This document shows, piece by piece, positions 1-12,107 of a stretch of DNA of 64,000 bases. The translations under genes were made by a program, and so were the position numbers. The notes below the pieces were generated by a model, which saw only the letters and a program-made list of their open reading frames with translations, had not been told where the DNA came from and did no database searches. This DNA is from Hyaloscypha bicolor E (lineage: Eukaryota; Ascomycota; Leotiomycetes; Helotiales; Hyaloscyphaceae): the NCBI RefSeq assembly GCF_002865645.1, contig NW_020194515.1, positions 806,001-870,000 on the forward strand, written 5' to 3'. Each line of letters opens with the position of its first letter. Position 1 is the stretch's first letter.

Positions 1-1344
1 CCTGAAGACGTAGATGAAAGGGTATCCAGTTGGATCACTGAGTGCATCGTCGACACTCTCGATAGAGAAAAGGTAGGTGACAAGGAAGATGATGGCCATG
101 ACTCCATTGGCGATATAACTCCAGAAAATGGAAATTGGGACATATCGACCAGCGTCTCTGACCTCTTCGGCGATGTGGGCAGTTGCGTCGCAACCTGGTA
201 GCTGTCAGAAAATCACACAGGAGAGACAGTGAGCACATACCCAGCAGCGAATAAATTGCCGTTATCTGTCCAACCAAGATGCTGAGGCCCATTGAAGACC
301 AACCACCCTCATTGGAAAATTCTGTGAACACTGCCTTCGCACTCTGATGAGGGGCCATGACCCAAAGCACGATTATGACGACCAGGAAAAACAAGATGTG
401 CAAGACCATCAAGCCGTTCTGGATCAATGCCCAGACTGGTGCACCCCAAATGTTCACGATGAAGAGGACCAATACCATGGCGAAGACGAACAGGGTTCCT
501 TGCCAAGCTGTGGGTTGGTAGTTTGGGTAGTTGACTACGAGAAGTGCCTGGACAATCGTTCCTGTGAGGAAGGACCCGGAAGCATTTCCTGCTTGCCATG
601 ACAAAGTTGACATCCAGCCTGGAATATGTTAGCTTTGAGAAAGCTGTAGATAAGAGAGCCTACCTGTGATATAACTGAGAAACTTTTGGTGTTTAGGAGG
701 CGCGAATTCGGAAACCCAATGATATTGGCCTCCAGTTGTGGGTGCCCTGCTCAATATCAGACGAATTCAGGGAGTAGGAGGAGTTCACTGTACGGACATC
801 GATGACATTTCAGCCAAAGACAGAACAACGAAACTGAATCCGATGAAATTCCATACGTAGGCCCAAAACAGACCAGCCAATCCACCATTTTCCAGCCCTT
901 GAGTATTCGCCCTGGCCTAACGTAAGCATCTGGCCAAGATGGGAGCAGTTTTTTTAATTTGTTTTTAGCTTACATCAAGAGGTACTCCCACACAGCAGCC
1001 AGAACAGTCGCAAAACTCAGCGCTGAGAGAGGGCGATAGTTTCGCTGTAGGTTTGAGTGGTTAGCTATGTTTAACAGGCAAAATGCCGAAATTTCTTCCA
1101 GCGCAGTATCACGAACCTTGAACTCTTGAACTTTTCCCATCCGCCACATATCCTTCTGATCCGACCTTGTAAATCCTGGCCGCGACGGATTTGCTTGGTC
1201 GTAGATATCGTCACCGGCTTCCCCGTCGTCAACACCGTCGAGGCTGTACTTCGTCTTCGAGACATCACTTGTGGATGAATGCAGCACAGGCTTGTCGGAT
1301 ACCTCAATGCCATCCGCAAGCGCGACTTGTGGTGCTTCCGCCAT
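1..1344 (-). CDS. Choline/amino-acid permease (APC superfamily), 3' end outside window
   Basis: Fungal choline/GABA-type permease of the APC superfamily, a plasma-membrane H+-coupled transporter of choline, GABA or amino acids. My spliced exons are 1344-974, 911-798, 746-664, 618-241 and 194 to beyond the left edge. All four introns are GT-AG and the joins restore family motifs: the LLMANTQG start of TM1, SSMAPTTGGQYHW in the TM2-3 region, and YSLLGCDATAHIAEEV after TM5-6. The long hydrophilic N-terminus (about 85 residues) is usual for Hnm1/GABA permeases. The start at 1344 (MAEAP) was preferred to an in-frame ATG at 1377; the choice is uncertain. The C-terminal transmembrane helices lie to the left of the window. 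The substrate cannot be told from sequence; the IAEEVRDA signature fits the choline/GABA group. Confidence 0.88.
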
Positions 1345-3451
1345 GGTGAAGTGCTGCCGGCGGTTCAGTTTCTCCAAAGAAAAGATTTAAAGTTTTGAAG
1401 CTGTTGGATGACGGAATTCTCGAACCACGGTGGGACAAGACGCTGTGAGTGATAAGAGCGCGAACGGAGCTACTGAAGAAAGAGCGGGACTTGCACCTTC
1501 CCTGGCCGACTTCCACGAGCCGATGTCGTCCCTTGAAAGCGGGACAAAAGACAATTTGACACCGGGAGCTGTTTGTGGTATTTTGAAGCTCCACGGCTCG
1601 CGAGATTCGCCCGATAGTTGGAAAGGGAAGTATTCCCGGACTGTATGCCGGGCATGGATCAAGGAACGGCCAGGGCAGCCGTCAATTGGCTCCCGTGTGG
1701 AGTGAAGCTTGTGCGGGCTCCAGGGGTCTGGGAACGATGTGCTGCAGTCATGGCTTGCAGGTGGAAATATCTTGTTGATAGGTGCCGCGTGGGGGGAGGG
1801 GGTTCAAACTTGTGAGACGTCTTACGAATAGGAAGTGTTCGCCAATTCTACCGCTCCTGCTGCAGAGTCCAGACCCTCCGATTGCCGACAACACCTCTAA
1901 TCCACCCAGGCGCAGAGGCGAACCAAGTTGGCCAGTAGTGTTGAGCAGAACCGTGCAGGACGGGTTCGAAACCCGTTCCTCACTAGCGTGCTCGCGGAGG
2001 ATGCAGCTCAATTTCTGCAGTCCCGAATGAGGCGAGTGGGACGGCTGGTCTCACTCTCCGCCAATGCAAGCATCTTTGATCGAACACTCGCAGCTGTCAA
2101 AAGATTAGCCACTTTACGAAACAAAATCTCACGGCTTTGCGGGGAATTCGAGTGGCATTTTCTTTTTTGCTTATCGTCTTTGTCGATCTTGATTGTGTGT
2201 CATGCATAGTGAAGTGTCTCAATGGTGGACGGGCCGGGCCATCCCATTTTTGACCCTTATCATTCCCCGCACAAAGTGGTCCTTACCAACGCGGCATAGT
2301 ACCAACCATTATGAAATTGGAGAAATTGTTATGGGGAAGATGGAGTGTTTTTATTTAGAGTCTCAAGATGAGGACGTACGGAGTATTTCTTTGGGTATAT
2401 CGTCACGTGACGCATGTGGTTTTTTAGATAAAAACCCTTCCCAACTCCCAAATGCACCAAGAACAGAGACAACTAGATCCCTTTTCTCCCACATCTAATA
2501 TTCGATCATAGTCTAAAGGTTGTTTCGATGCCCTGAGGTAAGGATCGTGACCTCGCTTAATCTCACGAAAAGGGGCGCTGCCTATTGTTGCGGACCAAGC
2601 TCCCAGCATGGAGCTCGATATAAGTTACTATAAGCAAGTTTCCGTCACATACGACCATAGATTGCAGAAAGCTGGGGATCCCGTCCGCTCTCCCTTACAT
2701 AAGCTGCAAATCGGTAGATTAGTAGTTGAGTGGGTGACCATCAGCGAATACCTACTGTTGTATGTTTTTGCCTTTTTGTTCTTTTGCCCTCTGTTTTCTG
2801 GCGCATATTTGGAATGACAAAAGATACATTAGTATCATTACAACCATACATATTCCATTGGACCAAGTAGATGCACAGATCAAGTCAACACCGGATCAAT
2901 CTTCAATGGTCGTCGAAGGCATCCCACTTCTTTTGGCTTGAAGTCTCAAGTGTTTCAAACTAAGATTCAAAGAGAAATATTGAAATCACGGTCAGGCTAG
3001 AGCGGGAAGATGTTCCCGGTGCCGTGATATGGGTACGTTTTTCTTCAAGGCACTAGTTATGAAGTCAAATTTGAACACGGTGTGGATCTCTGAGAATGGA
3101 AGTAGCGAACGGATGTGGGACCGTGTAGTTGAGCCTCGCTCCCGAGTGGCTGGGAGCTGGAAAGTGAGTTTAGGGACTTGGAAGTCTTGTCCAGGGCAAG
3201 TGGTGGAATACCCGCTCGGAGCCTTGCTTAGAGTGGGACTTAAGAGCGAAAGTTAAATTAGTGAACGCGTCACTGACGGTAGAAGATATCCAGGCGGTGT
3301 GTGCATCCAACAGTGCGGCGAGGAATTCAAGAGTGGGAAGTTCAAGTGCGTTTTCCTCAAGATTAACACTAAACAAGAAAGAAAATTGACACACTAGGTT
3401 AAAGTAATATAGGCCATTTCATATTGGCTGTACATACAAGCACTCGTCCAG
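1345..3451. other. Intergenic, no gene recognised
   Basis: About 2.1 kb upstream of the permease and downstream of the glutathione transferase. Several short ORFs occur on both strands, but none shows a recognisable domain or consistent splice sites. A T-arm-like hairpin near 1959-1980 lacks the rest of a tRNA. Confidence 0.5.
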
Positions 3452-4828
3452 CTACTTCTCGCGGATGTCCGGCAACGGACCTAGCGGCACATTTCCCTAA
3501 CCATTAATCAGCAATCCTTCTGTTACGGAAGGCGGACATAAAGTAGTTGACTCACATCTGGGTTTATCGGAGTAAGACTCTTGAAATAGTGCTTCTTGAT
3601 ATGCTCAACGTTTGTCGTCTCGTTGAAAGCTGGGATGTCCCAGTAAAGATGTTGCAGCCATCGATGGATATTCGGATATCCATCTCTGATCGTCTTCAGG
3701 TTTGTTTTGAACAACTGTTCACAAAAAGTTGTCAGTGGAAAAGCTAGAGCCTCCCCTGAAATGGGAAAGCTTACCGTGACATAGACTATGTCGAAGCGTA
3801 CGATTGTGGGGTAAAGGCGAACATCGACTTCTGTGAGTTGGGAGCCTAGAAGGTATGGCTCTGATGTGTGCTGCAAAAGATCTTCAATGCGATCCAGAGA
3901 ATTGAAGACTGCAGTGACAGCCTTCTCATATGCTTCTTGCGTTCTAGGTTTAGTTCAGTAGGGAGCTTCCTGACTTTCAGGACTTTGCAACACTCACTTT
4001 GCAATTCCTGATTTACTTTGGTCCCTCTGTCAGCGGCTTTCTCATAACTAAGGGGGTGTCTTCTTTTCACTTACTAAACGCCGTTATTAAGATCATCCTA
4101 CCCTCAGTCAGCATTGCAGTCCATTACACACCACGCGGTCTTCAAAGTATCGAGCATGTGACTTACATAAATCCACGCATTCGTTTCATCAATCTTCTCT
4201 CTGAGTCCCTGTGGAACAATATTGACACCTCTAAACTCCTCGCCAAGTAAGCCATCAAACTCCGTATTGAGCATCCGTATGATTTCACTTGACTCATTGT
4301 TGACAATCGTCTTGAGCTTCTTGTCCCACAGCACGGGGACTGAAAATCGACCCGAATAGTTTGGATCCGCCAGTAAGTAAAGTTCGCGAATGTTTTGGAC
4401 GCCGTTGATAGGATCAGGAACAACATTCTCTCCTGGAAGATTCTCGTCAAGAGTTACGAAACGCCAGCCTAGCTCCTATTAGAGAAATCGCGGGACAGCA
4501 GCGTACAAGCATACTGACGCCACCCAAATCCATATACCAATGCACAGAGGTAAAGCTAATAATATCCTCTAGCCCTTTGAGTTTTTGTACGATCAAAGTT
4601 CTATGGGCTGTGATCAATTGTTAGCCGCCAATCCCAGTAGAAGTGCACATGCAACCTACCCCAGGGACAAGCATAAGATACATAGAGATGATATCTCCCC
4701 TTCTCTGGTGGAAACTCGGCACCAGGTTCGGAGGAGATGAAATTCCGGAATTGAGCTGCAGGTCTCTTGAACTCGCCCGTCGCGGGGTCAATAACGGATT
4801 TAATACTTTCCTCTTTCGCTGAAGACAT
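3452..4828 (-). CDS. Xi-class glutathione S-transferase (glutathionyl-hydroquinone reductase, ECM4/GTO type)
   Basis: Cytosolic Xi-class GST that reduces glutathionyl-hydroquinones and related conjugates using glutathione through a catalytic cysteine. Eight exons by my splicing: 4828-4660, 4607-4519, 4475-4167, 4097-4075, 4015-3998, 3943-3775, 3714-3556, 3496-3452, giving 326 residues, the family's usual length. The YACPWAHR motif (catalytic Cys about residue 54) is split by intron 1 and is restored exactly on splicing. GENVVPDPING, the VPVLWD strand, DLNNGVYKSG and RFDIVYV are all family hallmarks, and the C-terminus (PLGPLPDI) is typical. Two micro-exons of 23 and 18 nt encode NNGVYKSGIAK and are required for the reading frame. 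Neighbours give no pathway context. Every junction agrees with family motifs, so I am confident of the model. Confidence 0.93.
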
Positions 4829-5831
4829 CTTGGGTCGGATGATTTGAGACTTATGAATTTGATATGGAGGTCAAGTTGCGTTCTTTTATGGTCCTTTTAC
4901 ACTTTAGGTCGGCTTGATGTTCGAGACGGTGCCGTGCCCCTGTGTGCCCCTTCGAGGTAATCAATGAAAGCATTTAGTCAGTGCGGCCGCAAGGGGCGCC
5001 ACCACATACTTGTGTTGCTGCACAAAGGCTAACGTTTTATTTACGTGAGTCGAAATGGGTGTCGCTCAGAATACAATCTCATCTAGACAAAGCTAGATGC
5101 GCCTCCTTAGAGTTCTGACCCCGTGCCAATCCATGGCTCCTGCGTTAGCCCCCCATTTCTTCGCCTTTCTCGCCATGCAGCCAAACCGCCTCAAGCGAGG
5201 GGGTTCAGAAACAACCTGAACACGTCAGGGCTGTCGCGCTTGTTTTTCAAACAAGCCCGGAATATCTAGGGCTGGTCAAGAATCAGAATGTGTCCAATTT
5301 GGTCCCACATTTGCAATCAAAAACAGCGAGTTATTGATTTTCAGCGCAGCTCACGCCTCCAATATAAGGTGTCAGAGGATTGCGAATGTGTGGGCAGAAA
5401 TGTTTTAAAAATAGGCTAAGGGGCACCAACTCTCATCATGTGGTCTTTCAACCAATTTCTGATCTCTAATGATTCGTAACCCGAAAGCTTCAGAAGTCAG
5501 CTTCGGCATTACCGGCATCCAAATCCGGGTCACGTGCACGCTGCTTTGGGGGCGGTAACATCCAGCCCTTGTCCCTTGGGTTGTTGAAAAATCCTGTGTG
5601 ACACCGACCACCTATCATAAGTTTAGGCTAAGACTGTGCATGCATAATGGTGTTATCGCGATCAGAATGAATGGCTCAACGTGGCTCAAGTAATTGCGCC
5701 TGCATGCATGCGCTAATGGCGCATTCTTGTTGGGCCAGAGTTGGGAAAGAACGCTGCTGAATCCTTCCCTCCTGACGAGTTTCGATCCCCTCGCTGATCT
5801 TTTCCACACATCGCCATAAAACTTTACAGCA
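4829..5831. other. Intergenic, divergent promoter region
   Basis: About 1 kb between the GST start (-) and the ULD-protein start (+), so it should hold both promoters. Short ORFs here have no recognisable domain. Confidence 0.5.
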
Positions 5832-8266
5832 ATGGCGGATGCTCCAAGGCCACCCAGCTCAATCGTGAGCATAGTCGCTTACGGCCTTCAACTCTCTACG
5901 AGCTTGGAAATCTACGCCGAAGGGTATTCAGGCTCAAAAGAGAAGCTCTATGACCTCTCAGCCGACATAAGTGCTACAGCAGCAGCATTGATGCAACTTC
6001 AACATGTCGTTGAGAGTGACAGAGCTACTCCAGACACCTCGACCAAAGTGCTGAAGGATGAAGGTGTCCAAGAGATCGAGAACGTGGCAGCGCAGTGTGA
6101 AAAGATGTACAAAACTGTTGTCATTATCGTCTCCAAAGCTGGGACAACAGCCAACAAGGGGAAGTCAGCAGTCGATTTCGGGGACTTACCTGTGTTGAAG
6201 CCATCGAGCTTGTTCCGGGACCTGAGGTGGGCATGGCTGAGTCCTCGGATCAAGAGGATTGATGAGCAGATGCGATGGATAAAGATGAAGGTCTTGCTCA
6301 ATCTTCAGCTTGCTGAACTCGCAAAAGTCCAACTAGGGTGAGAGGCTCTTCCTAGTTCTCAAAGGCTATTCTGAACGTTCTAGGATTCCGACCAGAGCTC
6401 CAGGAAGTTTCACTGAAGAGCTAGCTTTGAGAGTTATGGCCCATCGGCTTAGACGACGAGAGATGAGATATTTTGAGAAGCTTTCCACCAAATACCGGGT
6501 CAAGCCATTCGAATTCGACTCTCCATATACTGCAAGCGTCGTTTCTATCCCTGATTACGTCCCACCTCCAATGCCAAATCCAGGACCAGCTGGATTTAGC
6601 TGTGGATTTGCAAACGAGGGGCCTTCGTCCATACCTTTCAGGCCATCAGTGCCAGAGACGAATAAGGTTCCCCCATTTCCCTCAGTCGACGAGGTGGTTG
6701 TGATTGAAGAACACGATCCCCCAGCAAGACCCAAGGAGCCACTAACCCAGCCGGTCAAAGAAAACAAGTAAGTCCTGGAACGACAGAATCCATAGCAAAT
6801 AAGTACTAATTTTCTGCAGCGATGAACCACTCTGCTCCACCATGCCGCCTCCGCCACCTGCTGCTTGTAGCACGAGAAGTAATACCATGGTACCAGACCT
6901 GCAGAGTGAGAGAGGGGCTGCTGATTTGAAAGATGCTACCACGAAGGTTGATGTTGAAGAAGCAAAGCCGGTTGAACCAGCACCCGTAAAGCCTCAGGAG
7001 CCAAATGGCGAACCATCCACTACGACGGATGACAAGCCCATGGCAGATGGAGCCGAAGCGGAAAAATCTGCAGACAAGCCAGCAGCTGTTTCCGCTATTC
7101 CCGAATTCGAGAACAGGCAGAGTTTCTTCCCGGCCTGGCTTACAGGGATGTTTGGCCAAGGCAACAAGCTCTCCAGTGACTGGGAAAGCCAGACACTCGA
7201 AGCATTCATTATTCCCGAGAACTCGCAAGGGATACTCAAAGTCCCATTCGGCCATCAGAACCTGACTCAAGGTCTGAGACGAATGAGAAAGCAATGTCTG
7301 CCTTGGGACCAGTACACTGCACTCGGGTCGCAGCATCACAAACGTATCAGCCAAGCAGTCCTTGAAGCGAAGAAGCTGGACTCACGAGAGAGGACTTGCG
7401 TCGCTGTTGGTCTAAACAAAGAATATGGAGCCGAAAGAATTATGCTATTCTTCTTGGTTGGTGCTCCCGTGGAACCAATTCATTTCAAGGATGCAGTGGG
7501 TCGCAAGTACACCTTCCCATACGAGCAAGCTCGTACATTTCCGGTAAGTTTCCTTTGCTTCGTGCATGGCTTCATGCTGACTAATCCACAATAGCTCATG
7601 AAACGCCTCATCGATCAAGCCTTTTTGCATGTCGAAGGCTTAGGGCCTCATGTTAAGGAAGGCCATTACGATCTCATCGACGAAGAGGGAAAGATCATCC
7701 TGCCAAATCTCTATGACCAGTCGGTCAAACCGGGAAGTGAGATCTCGCAGCATATGTGGCCGTTTCCAACGCCTCCGCCTCCCAGTCATTTCAACAAAAG
7801 ACCTGGTCCTCCGCCTGCACCACAAAATCCTCCACCAGCTCCACCTCGTGACTGGCCAGGAGGGCCACCTCCTCAGGCTCCTCAAAGAGCTGCTGGGCTC
7901 GCGGTTCCCCCTCTTGGTCCCGGTGTGCCTCCCGGTGGGCCTCCCGGTGGGCCTCCCGTCATCGTCAACTTGGTTAGGCCGCCATCGGGTCCGAGCCAAC
8001 CTGCCCGCGGAGTCCTCAGCTGGATGGCTGGGAACAAGTCAGATGACTCCAGCTTCTTGGCTTCAGACTCAGATATCGAGGATGAGCCTGAGGACTTAGG
8101 GCTTGAGATTGATTTTGATAAGGAGGAGGAGAACGCGAAGCTTAATCTTGGAGAATTGCTTGGGAAGTTAACCAATGCTACCGATACCGTGCACGATGTC
8201 TTCTCTGATGATGAGGATTCGAGCGATGATGATAGCGATGCTTCCAGCAGCCTGGTTTCCGATTGA
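5832..8266 (+). CDS. Fungal ubiquitin-like (ULD_2-type) domain protein with proline-rich and acidic tail
   Basis: Exons 5832-6337, 6384-6767, 6820-7543 and 7595-8266 give 761 residues. The N-terminus (about 1-60) resembles the helical N-terminal domain of many fungal ankyrin/STAND proteins, with the AYGLQLSTSLEIYAE pattern. A disordered Pro/Glu-rich linker follows to about residue 400. The conserved core, about 480-580, is the fungal ubiquitin-like fold: IHFKDAVGRKYTFPYE, then MKRLIDQAFLHVEGLG, GHYDLI and HMWPF. It is interrupted by the last intron in phase 0. After it come a polyproline/glycine segment (7760-7970) and a very acidic Ser/Asp C-terminus. The family has no assigned biochemical role; a scaffold or incompatibility role is only inferred. 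Splice joins were chosen to avoid stops and keep the domain intact. Confidence 0.88.
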
Positions 8267-9109
8267 TGGATATAAGAGGGATGAATAGGGTGTGGTATCA
8301 TGATAACGGCCAATCTTTTCCTCCTTGTTCATGGTTTTATGATAGGTATTTAAGTTGTATCGAAAGCAATCCTGAGATGACACGTTTCCCTTGTGCATGA
8401 AACTCCGCTCGGAAAGAAGAAACTATTGAGAAACAATTTTCCAGAAAGGAATGGAGAAAGTGGCAGCATATAAAACACCCAAATCCATTGTTGCTAGCGG
8501 CAAAACTTGTGGCCAACGAGAACCCCAGCCGTGGTGATAATCCCGAGCTTGGCGTTTAACTGCATCCAAACTATCTTCAAAGCTGCTGTCAGCAAAAGTA
8601 GTCCCCCATGGATGCGCTCCGGGGTTGGTAGATGGCGGGACTTTGCGGAGTATTCAAAGCTGTCACCTGCACGAGGAAACTGCGATGCAAAAGATATCCA
8701 ACTTGCTTATGACTGCTCTAACTCATAGCACAACGAGCGAACACAATGATTAGAAGGGTTCACCAGCCAACCGCCCAAAAAGTAGTTTTACTATAACCAC
8801 ACCACAACCACATCCCAAAATGAAGAAAATAAGTTAATATTCGTGATGTACGACCTCGCTTTGGTCATTTCACAGATTTTCTGAATTTTCTGAGCCCTTT
8901 AAAAAAATTTCAAAATTTTGCTTGCGCGGTTGAGTGATTTGGGCGGTTGGTTGGTGATCCCTTCTATGTACCCGCTCGGCAATTTGGAACACATTTGAAT
9001 GATCTATTTCTGTAGTGGGCACCTGTTGGCCTTTCGTTTCAGTGGTCAAGGCCCCCGGTAAATTTATGTTGGCTCTCATCCATTCGTTGGCCGACCTGGC
9101 CCTTGGACA
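8267..9109. other. Intergenic, no gene recognised
   Basis: About 840 bp downstream of the ULD gene, running into an AT-rich repeat. No coding signal was recognised on either strand. Confidence 0.45.
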
Positions 9110-9641
9110 GGCTCGGCAACGATCCAGTATCGATGGTATTGATACGGTATTGATAAGGTATCGCTGGTATTGATACCTAAGCGATTCTCGGACCCCAAAT
9201 ACTCTTTACTATTAATAAAACTAACCTAAAGGCTTGGATATTAAAAGAAAAGTATATTACTCTATTATCTAGAGTATTCTTTATAATTTAGACCTTTTTT
9301 AAACCTTTTATAAGAAGTTTTACTTATAGTACCTAATTTTTGGTGTTCTTAAGCTTACTAATATTTGGGCAATAAGCGAATCTCCGAGTACGAGGCTAAT
9401 AGTCCGAATACGAAGAGATATTATTATATTAAGAGTTTATTAATAATTTTATAAATTTAAAGCTTAAAATCCTTTATTTATAATAGGTTATGTACATAAA
9501 TAGCTTATATAGAAAAAATCTCTTTCAAAATAGAAGATAATAAGGCATTTAAATCGCAGGGGGTTTTTGATTCATTCGATTCGATTCGATACCGGTCCGA
9601 TATCAATCCAGTATCGATACCTCAGGTATCAATGCCGAGCC
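9110..9641. mobile_element. AT-rich element with imperfect terminal inverted repeats, likely non-autonomous DNA transposon
   Basis: The left end reads GGCTCGGCAACGATCC and the right end, on the reverse strand, reads GGCTCGGCATTGATAC. Inside both ends are related GTATCGAT and TATTGATAC(GG) units, so the imperfect inverted repeats extend about 60 bp. The interior, about 9190-9560, is very AT-rich with TA-rich words and no coding capacity, as expected after repeat-induced point mutation. No clear target-site duplication could be defined, so the family (hAT-like or other) is open. Confidence 0.55.
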
Positions 9642-9856
9642 GAGTGGCCAGAGTTTCAACAGGTACAGTAACCTCACCCTCTCGCTTTTCGGCGCTTCGA
9701 TTTTTTTTTGGGATTTCCACATCAGAAAACCAGATCGCTCTTCGTTCTGGGAGTCAGAATTAGATTCTTTAACTTTATTATGGATATTCCCTGCCACCAT
9801 CACGGCCAGTTGGAGAGGAATGGTAACAAAAACTTAATGGTGGCCTTGAAAATAGA

Positions 9857-12107
9857 ATCAGAGGACTAATCCTATCAATTATAGCTTCCGACAAGGCTTT
9901 GCTGGATGAACTCCTACTTCAAGTATGCTTGGTAGAAGAGATAGTCCAAGCATACATACAAAAGTTGCGACAGCACATCCTATATCGCCCACTTCTACTT
10001 GTCGGAATCTGCATTTGCCTCTGTATCCATGCTGTGGGCCTATCTCTTCACCTGGCTATGAGAAAGGCTGAATCGTTCCTTTTACAGGTCTGCTAGATTC
10101 TCCATTCCCACCTCTGTTGATTAAAAATATTTTAGGTCTAATCCATCCTCACAGTCAGCCCAAGTTGATCCTGCTTCCCCTCCTCAAGAAGGAACTCCGA
10201 ATAAAGATATGTTGCGGTTTAAACTGAGTGAAGAAATTGCCATCGCAAAGGAATCGGGGCAGAAGAAAACCTGCGAGAGCAAGCCTTCATTCAATCTACC
10301 AACGGAGATAGCACCCAAAGGGACATCCATTGCGGGCCCACCACCCACTAAACCGAAGACATTCTCCATTGGAGATATAGTTGCGCACAAAATTAGGTTG
10401 CTAGAACGTGGGAAGAACCCAGAAAGGTTGTTGAATCGGGCCATAAATCTACGAGACATGAATACAAGCTGTGCCCTGTTAGATATGAGAAAGTGGAACG
10501 ACACCGAAGGTCCTAAACAGACTTTTCCAATACACGAAGCCGCTATCACTGGAGATATTCAACTTTTCCATGTCGTCTTAAAGAACACGAAGAATAAATG
10601 GGTCGGGGCGGGTAATAGTGGGAAAACTGCACTGGAATTCGCAGCCTTGCATGGACACCAAGGCATATCGGAGATACTTTTGGAACCTACCAATTTCGAA
10701 GCAGATGTCGAGATCCCGTTCAAAGCGCTCAAAGGAGCTATTAAGCAGGCAGAAGCAGGTGGTCATCAAAATTTAGCCAAATGGCTGACAGGGCGACTCC
10801 GGGGGATCGAAAAAGCTAAGAAGGAACAGGATTTCATGCTTTCAGTGGAGCGAGGCGATTCGGTAGCTGTTAAAGACTTTCTTGAGGTTGGAATCAGCAA
10901 ACCGCAAGCATTAGCTGTTGCTCTGAGAAACAGCCGAACAGGTGTTGCATCCTTACTTCTGCAATCTATGGAAAATGGTCATTCATATAACCTGTTTGAC
11001 GCAATTGATCAATCAGCAGCCTTGGGAGATTTAGGGGCTGTCGAGTTGGTTCTGTCAAAGGTTCCAGATATGGAGAGGCAACGGGCAACTCACCAGGCTC
11101 TCACAGTCTCATTGGACTTCGAGCATAAACAGTTATCAAGGCAACTGTTGAAATCATCTGAAATCGACCCTGGATTCGCGCTCAAACAGGGCGCATTGTT
11201 CAGGGACCCCGAAGTCGTCACCTGGTCACTCCGTAACAACGTGAGTGGTTTAATCGACAAAAGTTGTCTCACCGCTGCCCTCCATTACGCAATTACCCCA
11301 GATAAACAAAGGCTTGATGCTCAACTTAGCAATTGGACAAAAGTGGTACAATTACTGTTAGAGGGTGGTGCAGAATTGGAAACAGGTCATGGCTTTTTGG
11401 GAAGCGCCCTACGCCACGCTGCCGCGAATGGAGAACCCGCGATTGTAAAGCTCTTACTTGGTCATGGAGCAGATGTTAATGCTCAAGGCATTTTCGGTGG
11501 AAGCAGCCCACTCATGATTGCAATTTCGGCAGGCGACCTCAGTACAACCCGCGTCCTCATCGAGCACTGCGCTTCCCTCCAAAACCTGAAGGGAATTGCA
11601 GGCAATGGGCTACAAACAGCAAGTTTCCTAGGTGTGGAAATAATTGTTAAAGAGCTGCTCGATAGAGGTGCAGATGTAGACGCTCATCTTGACCCGTGGG
11701 GCACTCCACTCGTCCTGGCATTGCAAGGGAACCACCCTGGTGTGGCAAGATTACTTCTCTCCAGAGGTGCAAACGTCAAGGTTGATAATCCTGAGTGTGG
11801 TACTGCTCTCCATATTGCTGCAATGCTTGGGTTAGAGGAATTAACCAAATTGCTGGTTGCAGCAAGTGCTGATGTTGATGCGAAAGGAGGAGTATACTGC
11901 ACCGCACTTCAAGCTGCTATTGCACGAGGGCATAAAATCATCGCATTGTTCTTGCTCGACCACGGTGCAGATGTAAACATTCAAGGAGGGATTCATGGAA
12001 ATGCACTACAAGCAGCATATGACAGGTCGGATTGTCTGATGATTAAATTGCTCTTATTGTCTGGTGCGAGGGCAAAGAAGCCTATCGATTCGTCTCTCCT
12101 TCATTGA
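9857..12107 (+). CDS. Ankyrin-repeat protein
   Basis: The main exon 10155-12107 encodes an ankyrin solenoid. Clear repeats run through the last two-thirds (for example GNSGKTALEFAALHGHQG, then repeated LLLxxGADV units at about 11460, 11660, 11770, 11870 and 11960). An upstream exon ending at 10088 joins through a GT-AG intron (10089-10154) that keeps the frame and skips an in-frame TAA. That exon includes a hydrophobic stretch before MRKAESF. The true 5' end is unresolved: the frame is open back to about 9827, no upstream ATG fits a simple intron, and the first in-frame ATG is at 10058. Ankyrin repeats mediate protein binding; many fungal examples belong to NLR-like or unknown systems. The partner is unknown. 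Confidence 0.75.

Noticed and set aside
1950..1985. T-arm-like hairpin (ACGGG TTCGAAA CCCGT) suggesting a tRNA on the plus strand
   Set aside because: No matching acceptor stem, D-arm or anticodon arm could be placed within 70-90 nt upstream.
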